From contig JAFTQJ010000100.1 in the NCBI GenBank assembly GCA_017462785.1, positions 1 to 34,325 of the forward strand: 34,325 nt of DNA. Reading direction: 5' to 3'. This document shows, piece by piece, positions 17,447-24,381 of the stretch. The DNA comes from Oscillospiraceae bacterium. GTDB lineage: Bacteria > Bacillota > Clostridia > Oscillospirales > Ruminococcaceae. The position numbers and the translations under genes are program-made. Below the pieces are notes generated by a model, which saw only the letters and a program-made list of their open reading frames with translations, was not told the origin of the DNA and did no database searches. The stretch's first letter is position 1. Every line of letters begins with the position of its first letter.

Positions 17447-17477
17447 CCATCGCAATTTTGCGGTGGTTTTGATTTTT
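17447..17477 (+). terminator. riboswitch-controlled intrinsic terminator
   Basis: CCATCGCA (17447-17454) pairs with TGCGGTGG (17459-17466, one G-T pair) and is followed by TTTTGATTTTT. The bases just before it (GTTTCAGCC, 17440-17448) can instead pair with GGCTGA and AAC of the aptamer (17371-17376 and 17382-17384), which would dissolve the terminator when TPP is absent. Confidence 0.7.
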
Positions 17478-17488
17478 CCGTGCCTGAG

Positions 17489-17506
17489 CCTCCTCAATAC
17501 AGGAGG
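17489..17506 (+). promoter_or_regulatory. hairpin hiding the thiT ribosome-binding site
   Basis: CCTCCT (17489-17494) is a perfect complement of the Shine-Dalgarno AGGAGG (17501-17506) across a six-base loop, and TTATTTTT follows directly. It could block translation, act as a second terminator, or both. Confidence 0.6.
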
Positions 17507-17514
17507 TTATTTTT

Positions 17515-18141
17515 ATGCAGATACAAAAAACGCTCAGACTTGCAGAAACCGGCATCATGCTTGCGATTGCGACGATCCTGTCCGTCATCAAGCCGTTCCA
17601 GCTTCCGTTCGGAGGGGACATCACCATATTCAGCATGCTGCCCATCGTCCTGCTCTCCTACCGACATGGTGTGGGATGGGGCTTGTTTTCGGGATTTCTC
17701 TACAGCATTTTGCAGATCGCCACGGGTTTTGGCACGGTCAAGGGATTTTTCGTTCCGGAGGACTATGCACTTGCTGCCGGCATCTGCATCGTCCTGATGG
17801 ACTATGTGCTCGCCTACACGGTGCTGGGCTTCGGCGGTGCATTCCGGCGGATGAAGCCGGCACCGGCACTGCTGCTGGGAACGGTGCTTGCCCTCCTCCT
17901 GCGGTATCTGGTACATATCGTGTCAGGGACGATTTTCTTCGGAGCATGGGCGGAATGGTTCTTCACGCAGGAGGGCTTTTACAGCATCGGCGAAACGATC
18001 GTGGAGCATTTTTCCGGCGTGGGGCTTGCGGTGATCTATTCGGTGTTCTACAATGGTCTGTACATGCTGCCGGAGCTTCTGCTGACCTGCCTTGCGGCGT
18101 TGGCGGTGAGCAGGATTCCGTATATTGTGAAGAAGAGCTGA
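17515..18141 (+). CDS. thiT: ECF-type thiamine transporter S component
   Basis: 208 residues with six predicted membrane helices, the size and layout of ThiT. ThiT binds thiamine in the membrane and works with a shared ECF module (EcfA, EcfA' and EcfT), which is not in the window. The N-terminal half carries motifs typical of ThiT, including GGDITIFSMLPIVLLSYRHGVGWG, split here as GGDITIFSMLPI and LLSYRHGVGWG. ETIVEHFSGV precedes the last helices. Control by the TPP riboswitch directly upstream agrees with the assignment. AGGAGG lies eight bases before ATG. Confidence 0.93.
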   Translation: MQIQKTLRLAETGIMLAIATILSVIKPFQLPFGGDITIFSMLPIVLLSYRHGVGWGLFSGFLYSILQIATGFGTVKGFFVPEDYALAAGICIVLMDYVLAYTVLGFGGAFRRMKPAPALLLGTVLALLLRYLVHIVSGTIFFGAWAEWFFTQEGFYSIGETIVEHFSGVGLAVIYSVFYNGLYMLPELLLTCLAALAVSRIPYIVKKS

Positions 18142-18146
18142 TTCAG

Positions 18147-18178
18147 AAAAGCAGGTGGAATGCCTGCTTTTTCCTTTT
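18147..18178 (+). terminator. intrinsic terminator after thiT
   Basis: AAAAGCAGG (18147-18155) pairs with CCTGCTTTT (18163-18171), with a loop of seven bases, then TTCCTTTT. Confidence 0.85.
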
Positions 18179-18187
18179 CCGTCCTAC

Positions 18188-18216
18188 TTGACATCATTCA
18201 CAATTTGTAGTAAAAT
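18188..18216 (+). promoter_or_regulatory. promoter of the nadA-mnmA operon
   Basis: TTGACA (18188-18193), a 17-base spacer and TAAAAT (18211-18216). Confidence 0.8.
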
Positions 18217-18269
18217 AGTATTAACCCCCGAACAAGGGAAAAATTCATCGAAAAAGGCGGTCAGTTACC

Positions 18270-19187
18270 ATGAATATTGCTCAGATGCAGCAGGAGATCC
18301 TGCGGCTCAAAAAAGAAAAAGGCATCTGCATTTTTGCCCATTGCTATGAAGCCCGTGAGATCTGCGAAATTGCGGATTATGTGGGCGATTCCTACCAGCT
18401 CAGTGTCTGGGCTGCCCAGACGGACGCTCGGACCGTGCTGATGTGCGGTGTCCGCTTTATGGCGGAAACCATGAAGATCCTCTCTCCGGAAAAGCGTGTG
18501 CTCCTCTCCTGCCCCACTGCCGGATGTCCCATGGCAGAGCAGATGGATAAAGAGATGATCCGCAGGGTGAGAGAAGAATATCCGGATCATACCGTCGTTG
18601 CCTATGTCAACACCACCGCTGCACTCAAGACCATCTGCGATGTTTGTGTGACCTCTGCCTCCGCTGTGAAAATTTGCAGCCAGATCGAAAATGACAAGAT
18701 CCTGTTCATCCCCGACTGCAACCTCGGTGCTTTCGTGGCGGAAGCTCTCCCCGAGAAAAAAGTGAAGCTCCTCAACGGCGGCTGTCCGGTGCATGCGGCT
18801 GTCACCATGGAGGAAGTGCAGGCGGCAAAGGCTCGCCATCCTGAGGCAAAGCTGCTGGTACATCCTGAGTGCAGACCGGAGATCTCCGCAGCGGCGGATT
18901 ATGCCGGTTCGACCACGGGCATTATGAAATATGCAAAGGAATCCGATGCGAAGGAATTCATCATCGGCACAGAAATCAGCATTGCGGAGCATCTTCAGTA
19001 CGACTGTCCCGACAAGAAATTCTATCCGCTTTCTCCGAACCTCATCTGCCGTGATATGAAGGCGACCACACTTGCGGATGTTTACAATATCCTGAAAACC
19101 GGCGAGGGCGAGGAGATCGAGCTGGATGCACAGACCATCACCGATGCAAGACGCTGCATTGATGCGATGATCGCAATGGGAGGTTAA
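18270..19187 (+). CDS. nadA: quinolinate synthase
   Basis: 305 residues. NadA condenses iminoaspartate with dihydroxyacetone phosphate to quinolinate, the precursor of NAD, using an oxygen-sensitive [4Fe-4S] cluster in the cytoplasm. Recognisable stretches are FAHCYEAREICEIADYVGDS, VLMCGVRFMAETMKIL (Cys59), GGCPVHAAV (Cys171), LLVHPECRPE (Cys200) and LICRDMKATTL (Cys259). The cluster ligands should be among these cysteines. The ribosome site is weak (AAGGCGG, nine bases from ATG). nadB and nadC, the usual partners, are absent here. mnmA follows after a single base, its ribosome site lying inside the end of nadA. Confidence 0.96.
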   Translation: MNIAQMQQEILRLKKEKGICIFAHCYEAREICEIADYVGDSYQLSVWAAQTDARTVLMCGVRFMAETMKILSPEKRVLLSCPTAGCPMAEQMDKEMIRRVREEYPDHTVVAYVNTTAALKTICDVCVTSASAVKICSQIENDKILFIPDCNLGAFVAEALPEKKVKLLNGGCPVHAAVTMEEVQAAKARHPEAKLLVHPECRPEISAAADYAGSTTGIMKYAKESDAKEFIIGTEISIAEHLQYDCPDKKFYPLSPNLICRDMKATTLADVYNILKTGEGEEIELDAQTITDARRCIDAMIAMGG

Positions 19188-19188
19188 G

Positions 19189-20250
19189 ATGGCAAAATCG
19201 GCATTGATCGCCATGAGCGGCGGCGTGGACAGCTCAACGGCGGCACTCCTGATGCAGCAGCAGGGGTATTCCTGTGTGGGGGCAACCATGAAGCTGTTCC
19301 GCACGGGGGATATTGTCTGTGAACGCACATGCGGTGCCCCCGATGATGCTGCCGATGCGGCGGCTGTGGCGGCAAGGCTCGGCATGGAGCATCATGTGTT
19401 TGATTTTTCGGAGCAGTTCCGTGAGCATGTCATGACGCAGTTTGTGCAGACCTACGAAAACGCCGGAACTCCCAATCCCTGCATTGAGTGCAACCGCTTT
19501 CTGAAATTCGGGTGCATGATCGAAAAGATGCATGAGCTGGGGCTGGAGCATGTTGTGACCGGACATTATGCACGGGTGGAGTATGACGAAAAATACGGCT
19601 GTTTTGCGTTAAAAAAGGCGGTGGATGCCGCAAAGGACCAGACGTATTTTCTCTACACGCTCACACCGGAACAGCTGCAATACGTCCGCTTTCCGCTGGG
19701 AGCACTGGAGAAAGCCGAGGTTCGCCGCATTGCGGAGAAAAACGGCTTTGTCACGGCGAAGAAAAAGGAAAGTCAGGACATCTGTTTTGTACCGGACGGG
19801 GATTATGCCGGATTCATTGAGCGTTTTTCCGGAAAGAGCTTTCCGGAGGGCGATTTCACGGATATGCAGGGCAACGTGCTCGGTACGCACAAGGGACTGA
19901 TCCACTACACCATCGGTCAGCGGAAAGGGCTGGGCGTAGCAGTCGGACATCCGGTCTATGTGTGCCGGATCAATGCGGAAAACAATACCGTCACACTCGG
20001 AGAAAACGAGGATCTCTACACGGACAGCGTGACTGCACGGAGGGTGAACCTCATCACCGATCTGCGTGAGCCGGTGCGTGTGCTTGCCAAGATCCGCTAC
20101 CGGCACAAGGAACAGCCGGCAGCGGCATGGCAGGATGCGGACGGGCTGCTGCATGTACAGTTTGATGAACCGCAGAGAGCCGTCACAAAGGGGCAGGCAG
20201 TCGTCCTGTACGATGGGGATACCGTCATCGGCGGCGGCGAAATTCTATAA
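19189..20250 (+). CDS. mnmA: tRNA-specific 2-thiouridylase
   Basis: 353 residues. MnmA adenylates and thiolates U34 of tRNA-Lys, tRNA-Glu and tRNA-Gln in the cytoplasm, taking sulfur from a persulfide carrier. The PP-loop SGGVDS is at residues 10-15. The catalytic cysteines are visible as Cys101 in NPCIECNRFLKFG and Cys199 in ESQDICFVPDGDY. The C-terminal beta-barrel region contains TIGQRKGLGVAVG. The GGGAGG ribosome site overlaps the last codons of nadA, so translation is coupled. The stop is followed three bases later by a hairpin repeat element and then a terminator. Confidence 0.97.
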   Translation: MAKSALIAMSGGVDSSTAALLMQQQGYSCVGATMKLFRTGDIVCERTCGAPDDAADAAAVAARLGMEHHVFDFSEQFREHVMTQFVQTYENAGTPNPCIECNRFLKFGCMIEKMHELGLEHVVTGHYARVEYDEKYGCFALKKAVDAAKDQTYFLYTLTPEQLQYVRFPLGALEKAEVRRIAEKNGFVTAKKKESQDICFVPDGDYAGFIERFSGKSFPEGDFTDMQGNVLGTHKGLIHYTIGQRKGLGVAVGHPVYVCRINAENNTVTLGENEDLYTDSVTARRVNLITDLREPVRVLAKIRYRHKEQPAAAWQDADGLLHVQFDEPQRAVTKGQAVVLYDGDTVIGGGEIL

Positions 20251-20252
20251 AT

Positions 20253-20377
20253 AAAGGAGGAAGTCCTTTGGCGGGTTGAGGGTACGCAGTACCCTCGCAA
20301 TATAGCCCCTCCCCCTCGGGGGGAGGGGGAGGGGTGGGGGCAGCTTTGGGGTGCTAATCCCAGAAAAAAGACTTTTT
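20253..20377 (+). repeat. modular hairpin element, copy A
   Basis: Four hairpins in a row: AAAGGA/TCCTTT (20253-20269), GAGGGTAC/GTACCCTC with loop GCA (20278-20296), CCCCTCCCCC/GGGGGAGGGG (20306-20328), and GGGGT/ATCCC (20348-20361, one G-T pair). An A-run and a T-run follow. Bases 20318-20340 hold four G-runs suited to a G-quadruplex. It starts three bases after the mnmA stop. Confidence 0.75.
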
Positions 20378-20389
20378 TGACAAGCTGAA

Positions 20390-20430
20390 ACGAGCTTCTG
20401 CATGCGTGATGCAGAAGCTCGTCATTTTTA
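20390..20430 (+). terminator. intrinsic terminator of the nadA-mnmA operon
   Basis: A 14-bp perfect stem (20390-20403 with 20409-20422), loop GCGTG, followed by CATTTTTATA. It lies against the convergent gene ending at 20428 and may also help end that transcript. Confidence 0.85.
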
Positions 20431-21354
20431 TAAGCCGATTAAAGCAGTTCCGAATCCAAGAAAACCAAACAGAAACAGGATTGCTGAGAGGATCAGACCT
20501 GCAATACAAATTCCCTTGGCTTTTTTCAGCTCTTCCTTCTGATGTCCGGATAACTGAGCAGGATCATTCTCCAGCTTGCTTGCTTTGGAAAGACCAATGA
20601 TCGCCAGTGCCAGACTGACCATGTTGCAGCCGCATCCGATCACACCGAACACAATGCTCACAATGCCCAATGTCCTGATGGTATTGATCGCAGATGTAAC
20701 GCTGTCCCCCGTCTGTGTGCCGTTACTGCTGAAGTTTGCCGGCTGCGGTACATTGGTGTCATTCACCCGCTGTCTGGGAACGGGAGCAGACGGAGTATGC
20801 ATCGGCTTCTCCGATTCCACATAATTCGTGCCGTTCCAGCTGTAATGACCGGAAAATGCTGCCGGATCATCCTCGGAGGGTACGGGCTTCGGAATGGCAT
20901 TCGCAGGCTTTGCCGCATCCACGGAAGGCATGGGGGTATCATCGGAAGAGAAATCAAAATCCTTCGGCTTCTGCGGAAGCACCGGCTGCGGCGTAACGGT
21001 CGGCTGGGGAATCACAGCCGGCTGGGGTGCAGCCGCAGGTCGGGGTGAAGCTGCGGATCTCGGAGGGGGTGTCACCACGGGCGGCGGCGTAACGACTGCC
21101 GGCTTGGGCATATCCACCTCGTCAATGCTCGGTACATCAAAATCGCTGTCAATCTCCGGAATGTCAAAATCCTGATAGCTGTCAGGCGATGCGGCAGGAT
21201 CGGGAATGCTGTCCAGACCGCCGAGCGTCGTGGAGGAACCATTCAGAAAATCACTGTCATAGGTTGACGGTGATGCCGCCGGATCGGGAAGCGAGGAACT
21301 GTCCCCGAATCCAAAACCATCGGAGGATGTGCCAAAAAGATCCTTGTCGTCCAT
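20428..21354 (-). CDS. proline-rich protein with C-terminal DUF4190-like membrane hairpin
   Basis: 308 residues. The N-terminal two-thirds is disordered. It starts acidic, with a twice-used PDPAASPxxY motif (about residues 23-32 and 57-66), and continues as a proline-rich stretch of PQP and TPPP units (about 85-130). The last 85 residues hold two membrane helices joined by a charged loop. This end is similar to the protein at 21774-22106: LALAIIGLSKAS matches VILGIIGLVKAN, with a comparable loop and second helix. No catalytic motif is visible. It is the last gene of a three-gene operon. AAGGAG lies seven bases before ATG. A signalling or envelope role is possible but not shown. Confidence 0.75.
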   Translation of the reverse strand: MDDKDLFGTSSDGFGFGDSSSLPDPAASPSTYDSDFLNGSSTTLGGLDSIPDPAASPDSYQDFDIPEIDSDFDVPSIDEVDMPKPAVVTPPPVVTPPPRSAASPRPAAAPQPAVIPQPTVTPQPVLPQKPKDFDFSSDDTPMPSVDAAKPANAIPKPVPSEDDPAAFSGHYSWNGTNYVESEKPMHTPSAPVPRQRVNDTNVPQPANFSSNGTQTGDSVTSAINTIRTLGIVSIVFGVIGCGCNMVSLALAIIGLSKASKLENDPAQLSGHQKEELKKAKGICIAGLILSAILFLFGFLGFGTALIGL

Positions 21355-21365
21355 ATTTTTACTCC

Positions 21366-21773
21366 TTACTCAATCGGCAGCATTGCCGGTACAAAATTAC
21401 GAATCAGATTCCAGATGAACTGGATCGCCAGTACGGTCATCCAGAATGCGAGCTTTCTTGGGAGAATTTTGATTGGCTTTCCTAGTGCTGCGGCACATTT
21501 TTCAATGTACACCAAAAAGAGCACCACAAGCAGCAGAGGGGCAGCAGGATTGTTATGGAATGCACGGGGAATGTCGCCGTGCAGCAGAGCCATCATGCTC
21601 CGTGTTCCGCCGCATCCCATGCAGTACAGTCCGGTCGTTTTGTGAAAAACACAGAACATAATGTGATCTGCCGCCCACTGTGCGATCGGAACAAGAAAGT
21701 CACGGCATAAATAGCCGATGATCAGCACCAGGGGCGGCAGCCACAAAACAGCATATTGTTTCAGCTTATGCAC
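21366..21773 (-). CDS. DUF2752 membrane protein
   Basis: 135 residues, three to four predicted helices. The family signature CMGCGGTRSMMALLHGD (residues 51-67) is intact, with the following HNNPAAPLL. The biochemical role of the family is unknown to me. The start is GTG at 21773, directly after the stop codon of the upstream gene with no clear ribosome site of its own, so it is probably translated by re-initiation. DUF2752 genes commonly sit beside small two-helix membrane proteins, as here. Confidence 0.85.
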   Translation of the reverse strand: MHKLKQYAVLWLPPLVLIIGYLCRDFLVPIAQWAADHIMFCVFHKTTGLYCMGCGGTRSMMALLHGDIPRAFHNNPAAPLLLVVLFLVYIEKCAAALGKPIKILPRKLAFWMTVLAIQFIWNLIRNFVPAMLPIE

Positions 21774-22106
21774 TTACATACCAGCTTCGGTCATCATGTT
21801 GTAGAGTGCATTGTTGCCGCTTACCATCATGATGATGTTGATCACGATCATGACTGCGGACATTGCAATTGCAACGATGCTGCAGATCTTTGCTACCTTG
21901 ACGTTCTTCTGTGCATCAGCGGAAAGATCCGGCAGCTTTGCCAGTCCATTTGCCTTTACAAGACCGATGATACCGAGGATGACACCTGCATAAGTACAGC
22001 ACAGACCGCACACGATACCTACAATACCGATGATCATTGCGTTCTTTGCACGCTTGTCAGCTTCCGGATCCCCCGTGGGTACAAAGCCATTGTTCATTTC
22101 GTCCAT
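21774..22106 (-). CDS. small two-helix membrane protein, DUF4190/CD225-like
   Basis: 110 residues. A short polar N-terminus (MDEMNNGFVPTGDPEADKRA) is followed by two membrane segments: a Cys- and Gly-rich one (IIGIVGIVCGLCCTYAGVIL) and a second near residues 78-97. The loop between them matches the paralogue at 20428-21354. ATG at 22106 has GAGGAG eight bases upstream and is preferred over a TTG two codons earlier. It is the first gene of the three-gene operon. Its function is not known. Confidence 0.8.
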   Translation of the reverse strand: MDEMNNGFVPTGDPEADKRAKNAMIIGIVGIVCGLCCTYAGVILGIIGLVKANGLAKLPDLSADAQKNVKVAKICSIVAIAMSAVMIVINIIMMVSGNNALYNMMTEAGM

Positions 22107-22131
22107 AATCAATTCTCCTCACTCTTTTTTT

Positions 22132-22178
22132 ACCGTTTTTCGACAGATTCATTTTCGAAAACGGTTTCTTTTATTATA
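22132..22178 (-). promoter_or_regulatory. extended -10 promoter and leader hairpin of the membrane-protein operon
   Basis: On the minus strand, TGCTATAAT (hexamer 22173-22178) forms an extended -10, with a poor -35. The leader then folds as ACCGTTTT/AAAACGGT plus inner pairs (22132-22164). Confidence 0.6.
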
Positions 22179-22262
22179 GCACAGTACTAAAAGAGAAATA
22201 TAGATTTTTTGTGAACTAAATATGAAATTTTGGATAATTCAATGCAAATATACCGATTTTAG

Positions 22263-22292
22263 ATAAAAAAGAACCTGCGGTGCTTCCGCAGG
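22263..22292 (-). terminator. terminator-like hairpin between divergent operons
   Basis: CCTGCGG (22274-22280) pairs with CCGCAGG (22286-22292), and on the minus strand it is followed by TTCTTTTTT. There is no minus-strand gene directly upstream, so it may insulate the leftward operon from antisense transcription. The remainder of 22179-22314 shows no gene. Confidence 0.5.
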
Positions 22293-22314
22293 AAAAGAAA
22301 AGTCTGGCACGGGC

Positions 22315-22343
22315 TTGACAAAAGACAAAAAACATGGTATAGT
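22315..22343 (+). promoter_or_regulatory. promoter of the ACT-hom operon
   Basis: TTGACA (22315-22320), a 17-base spacer and TATAGT (22338-22343). Confidence 0.85.
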
Positions 22344-22403
22344 ATAGAGAGCGAATACAATTGTACTTTCTACACGGACGTTTTGTGAATCAGGAGGAAT
22401 CGT

Positions 22404-22847
22404 ATGGAACACCGGACACAATTGATTGTGGTGGATGCATCCGTTCTGCCGGAGGTCATCAGCAAAGTGCTGGAGGTCAAAAAGCTGCTTGCCGGCAGGG
22501 AGGAAAAAAGCTCCGCTGCTGCATGCAAGCGTGTGGGGATCTCACGCAGTGCGTATTATAAATACAAAAATTGTGTGTATTCCTATGAGGATAAGATCAC
22601 ACAGCGTATCATCAACCTGCAGGCCGTTCTGCGTGATGAGGCAGGCGTTCTGTCCAATGTGCTTTCTGCTCTCTATGATGCGGATGCCAATATTCTGACG
22701 GTGAATCAGAATATCCCTATTGACAGCGTTGCTTCCGTCACGTTTTCAGTGCGTCTGAACGGTGAGGTACAATCCCCCCATCAGCTTGAAGCTGTACTGC
22801 GTACAGTGCAGGGCGTGGTGGATGTGAAAATACTTTCAGGGGAATAA
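22404..22847 (+). CDS. pheB: ACT-domain protein, PheB/UPF0735 type
   Basis: 147 residues. The N-terminal half holds a short helix-turn-helix-like segment (about residues 40-58: ACKRVGISRSAYYKYK). The C-terminal half is an ACT domain (about 74-145: DEAGVLSNVLSALYDADANI and VQGVVDVKIL), a fold that binds amino acids as an allosteric switch. The gene lies directly before homoserine dehydrogenase and shares its promoter, so it probably senses an aspartate-family or aromatic amino acid. Whether it binds DNA or the neighbouring enzyme is not known. AGGAGG lies six bases before ATG. The gene symbol follows the Bacillus homologue and is tentative. Confidence 0.85.
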   Translation: MEHRTQLIVVDASVLPEVISKVLEVKKLLAGREEKSSAAACKRVGISRSAYYKYKNCVYSYEDKITQRIINLQAVLRDEAGVLSNVLSALYDADANILTVNQNIPIDSVASVTFSVRLNGEVQSPHQLEAVLRTVQGVVDVKILSGE

Positions 22848-22882
22848 TGGCAGTTTTGCCCAAGATTTAGGAGGATATGAAA

Positions 22883-24115
22883 ATGGAAAAATTTGCGGTA
22901 CTTGGCTGCGGCGTAGTTGGCTCCGGCGTGGTCGAGCTGTTTGAAAAGAACAAGGCACTCATCGAAAAAAGATGCGGCAAGTCCCTTGCACTGGGTTATA
23001 TTCTTGATCTGCGTGATTTTCCGGACAGACCCTACGGCGACAAGGTCGTCAAGAACATTGATGTGATCCTTGCGGACAAGGATGTTACAGTTGTTGCTGA
23101 ATGCATGGGCGGCGTGGAGCCGGCATTCACATTTGTCAAGTCCTGTCTGGAGGCAGGCAAGAGCGTTTCCACCTCCAACAAGGAGCTGGTTGCAAAGAAG
23201 GGCGATATTCTGCTGCAAACTGCTAAGGAGCACAATGTCAACTTCTTCTTTGAGGCAAGCGTCGGCGGTGCGATCCCGATCATCCGCCCGATGCACAAGT
23301 GTCTGGCTGCGAATGCATTCTCCGCAGTTGCAGGCATTCTGAACGGTACGACCAATTTCATCCTGAACAAGATGATCTGTGATGATATGGATTTTGCAGC
23401 AGCTCTCAAGCTTGCACAGGAGCTGGGCTATGCAGAAAAGGATCCGACAGCGGACGTTGAGGGTCATGATGCATGCCGCAAGATCTGCATTCTCTCCTCT
23501 CTGGCATTCGGTAAGCATGTGTATCCGGAGTCCGTTTACACCAAGGGCATCCGTGAGGTAGAGCTGAAGGACACCAAGCTCTGTGAGCAGCTCGGCTATG
23601 CCATCAAGCTGATCGCACAGGTGAAGGCACTCGAAAACGGCAAGATCCTGCCGACTGTCATGCCGATGGCTGTGAAGAACACGAACCTGCTCTCTCAGGT
23701 GAATGACGTATTCAATGCCGTGATGACCGACACGGACGGTGCTGACCGTTCCATGTTCTACGGCAGAGGTGCCGGCAAATTCCCGACTGCAAGTGCGGTG
23801 CTCGGCGACATGATCGAGCAGTTCCAGCTTGATGGCACGATCTGTGCACAGACATGGGAAAGTGCTGAAAACACGGACTTTATCGAAGATTTCTCCGCAT
23901 TTGCCGCAAAGCGTTATTTCCGTACCAGTGCAGCGGATGTCAAGCTGCTGGCTGAGGTACTGGGTGATGTGGATGAAAAGACCATTTCCACGGATGAGGA
24001 CGAAACCGTCTGCATCGTGAATACAGAGATGAACGCAGCACAGGTGGATGCCGCTGTCAAGGCACTGGCACAGAAGGGCGTACAGGTGCTGGCACAGTAT
24101 CCGGTACTGGAATGA
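22883..24115 (+). CDS. hom: homoserine dehydrogenase
   Basis: 410 residues. It reduces aspartate semialdehyde to homoserine with NAD(P)H in the cytoplasm, leading to threonine and methionine. The nucleotide-binding motif GCGVVGSG is at residues 8-15. TSNKELVAKKG, GILNGTTNFIL and DPTADVEGHDACRKICIL are family signatures around the substrate and catalytic lysines. A C-terminal ACT-like region follows (about 345-410). ATG at 22883 is preferred: AGGAGG is eight bases away, while the ATG at 22877 lies only two bases from it. It shares aspartate semialdehyde with the polyamine route encoded further right. Confidence 0.96.
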   Translation: MEKFAVLGCGVVGSGVVELFEKNKALIEKRCGKSLALGYILDLRDFPDRPYGDKVVKNIDVILADKDVTVVAECMGGVEPAFTFVKSCLEAGKSVSTSNKELVAKKGDILLQTAKEHNVNFFFEASVGGAIPIIRPMHKCLAANAFSAVAGILNGTTNFILNKMICDDMDFAAALKLAQELGYAEKDPTADVEGHDACRKICILSSLAFGKHVYPESVYTKGIREVELKDTKLCEQLGYAIKLIAQVKALENGKILPTVMPMAVKNTNLLSQVNDVFNAVMTDTDGADRSMFYGRGAGKFPTASAVLGDMIEQFQLDGTICAQTWESAENTDFIEDFSAFAAKRYFRTSAADVKLLAEVLGDVDEKTISTDEDETVCIVNTEMNAAQVDAAVKALAQKGVQVLAQYPVLE

Positions 24116-24150
24116 TCTCTCTGCAATAACAGAATATCATCAGAAGCTGA

Positions 24151-24174
24151 GCCTCCCGCAAAGGGAGGCTTTTC
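24151..24174 (+). terminator. intrinsic terminator after hom
   Basis: GCCTCCC (24151-24157), loop GCAAA, GGGAGGC (24163-24169), then TTTTCT. Confidence 0.85.
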
Positions 24175-24222
24175 TGCATAAAATCCAACAAAATCGGCAT
24201 TGTGCTTTGTTCAATCTGAACA

Positions 24223-24251
24223 TTGACTTATGTCGAAAAATGTGATATAAT
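24223..24251 (+). promoter_or_regulatory. promoter of the lipoprotein gene
   Basis: TTGACT (24223-24228), a 17-base spacer and TATAAT (24246-24251) with TG one base upstream (extended -10). The leader of about 120 bases carries no riboswitch that I recognise. Confidence 0.85.
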
Positions 24252-24381
24252 GTTAATAGTCTATTCATATTGGGAAAATATGTGGATTTTTGGGCAAAAG
24301 CTGCCGGAGAAATGCATATGAATTCTCGATATGAGCGGACAGAAAGACATTTTTATCAGGATGAAGGGAAGGTAACGATTT

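Noticed and set aside
20253-20377. Reading the G/C-rich blocks as a CRISPR array
   Set aside because: The units lie kilobases apart, are internally palindromic, have no regular spacers, and no cas gene is present.
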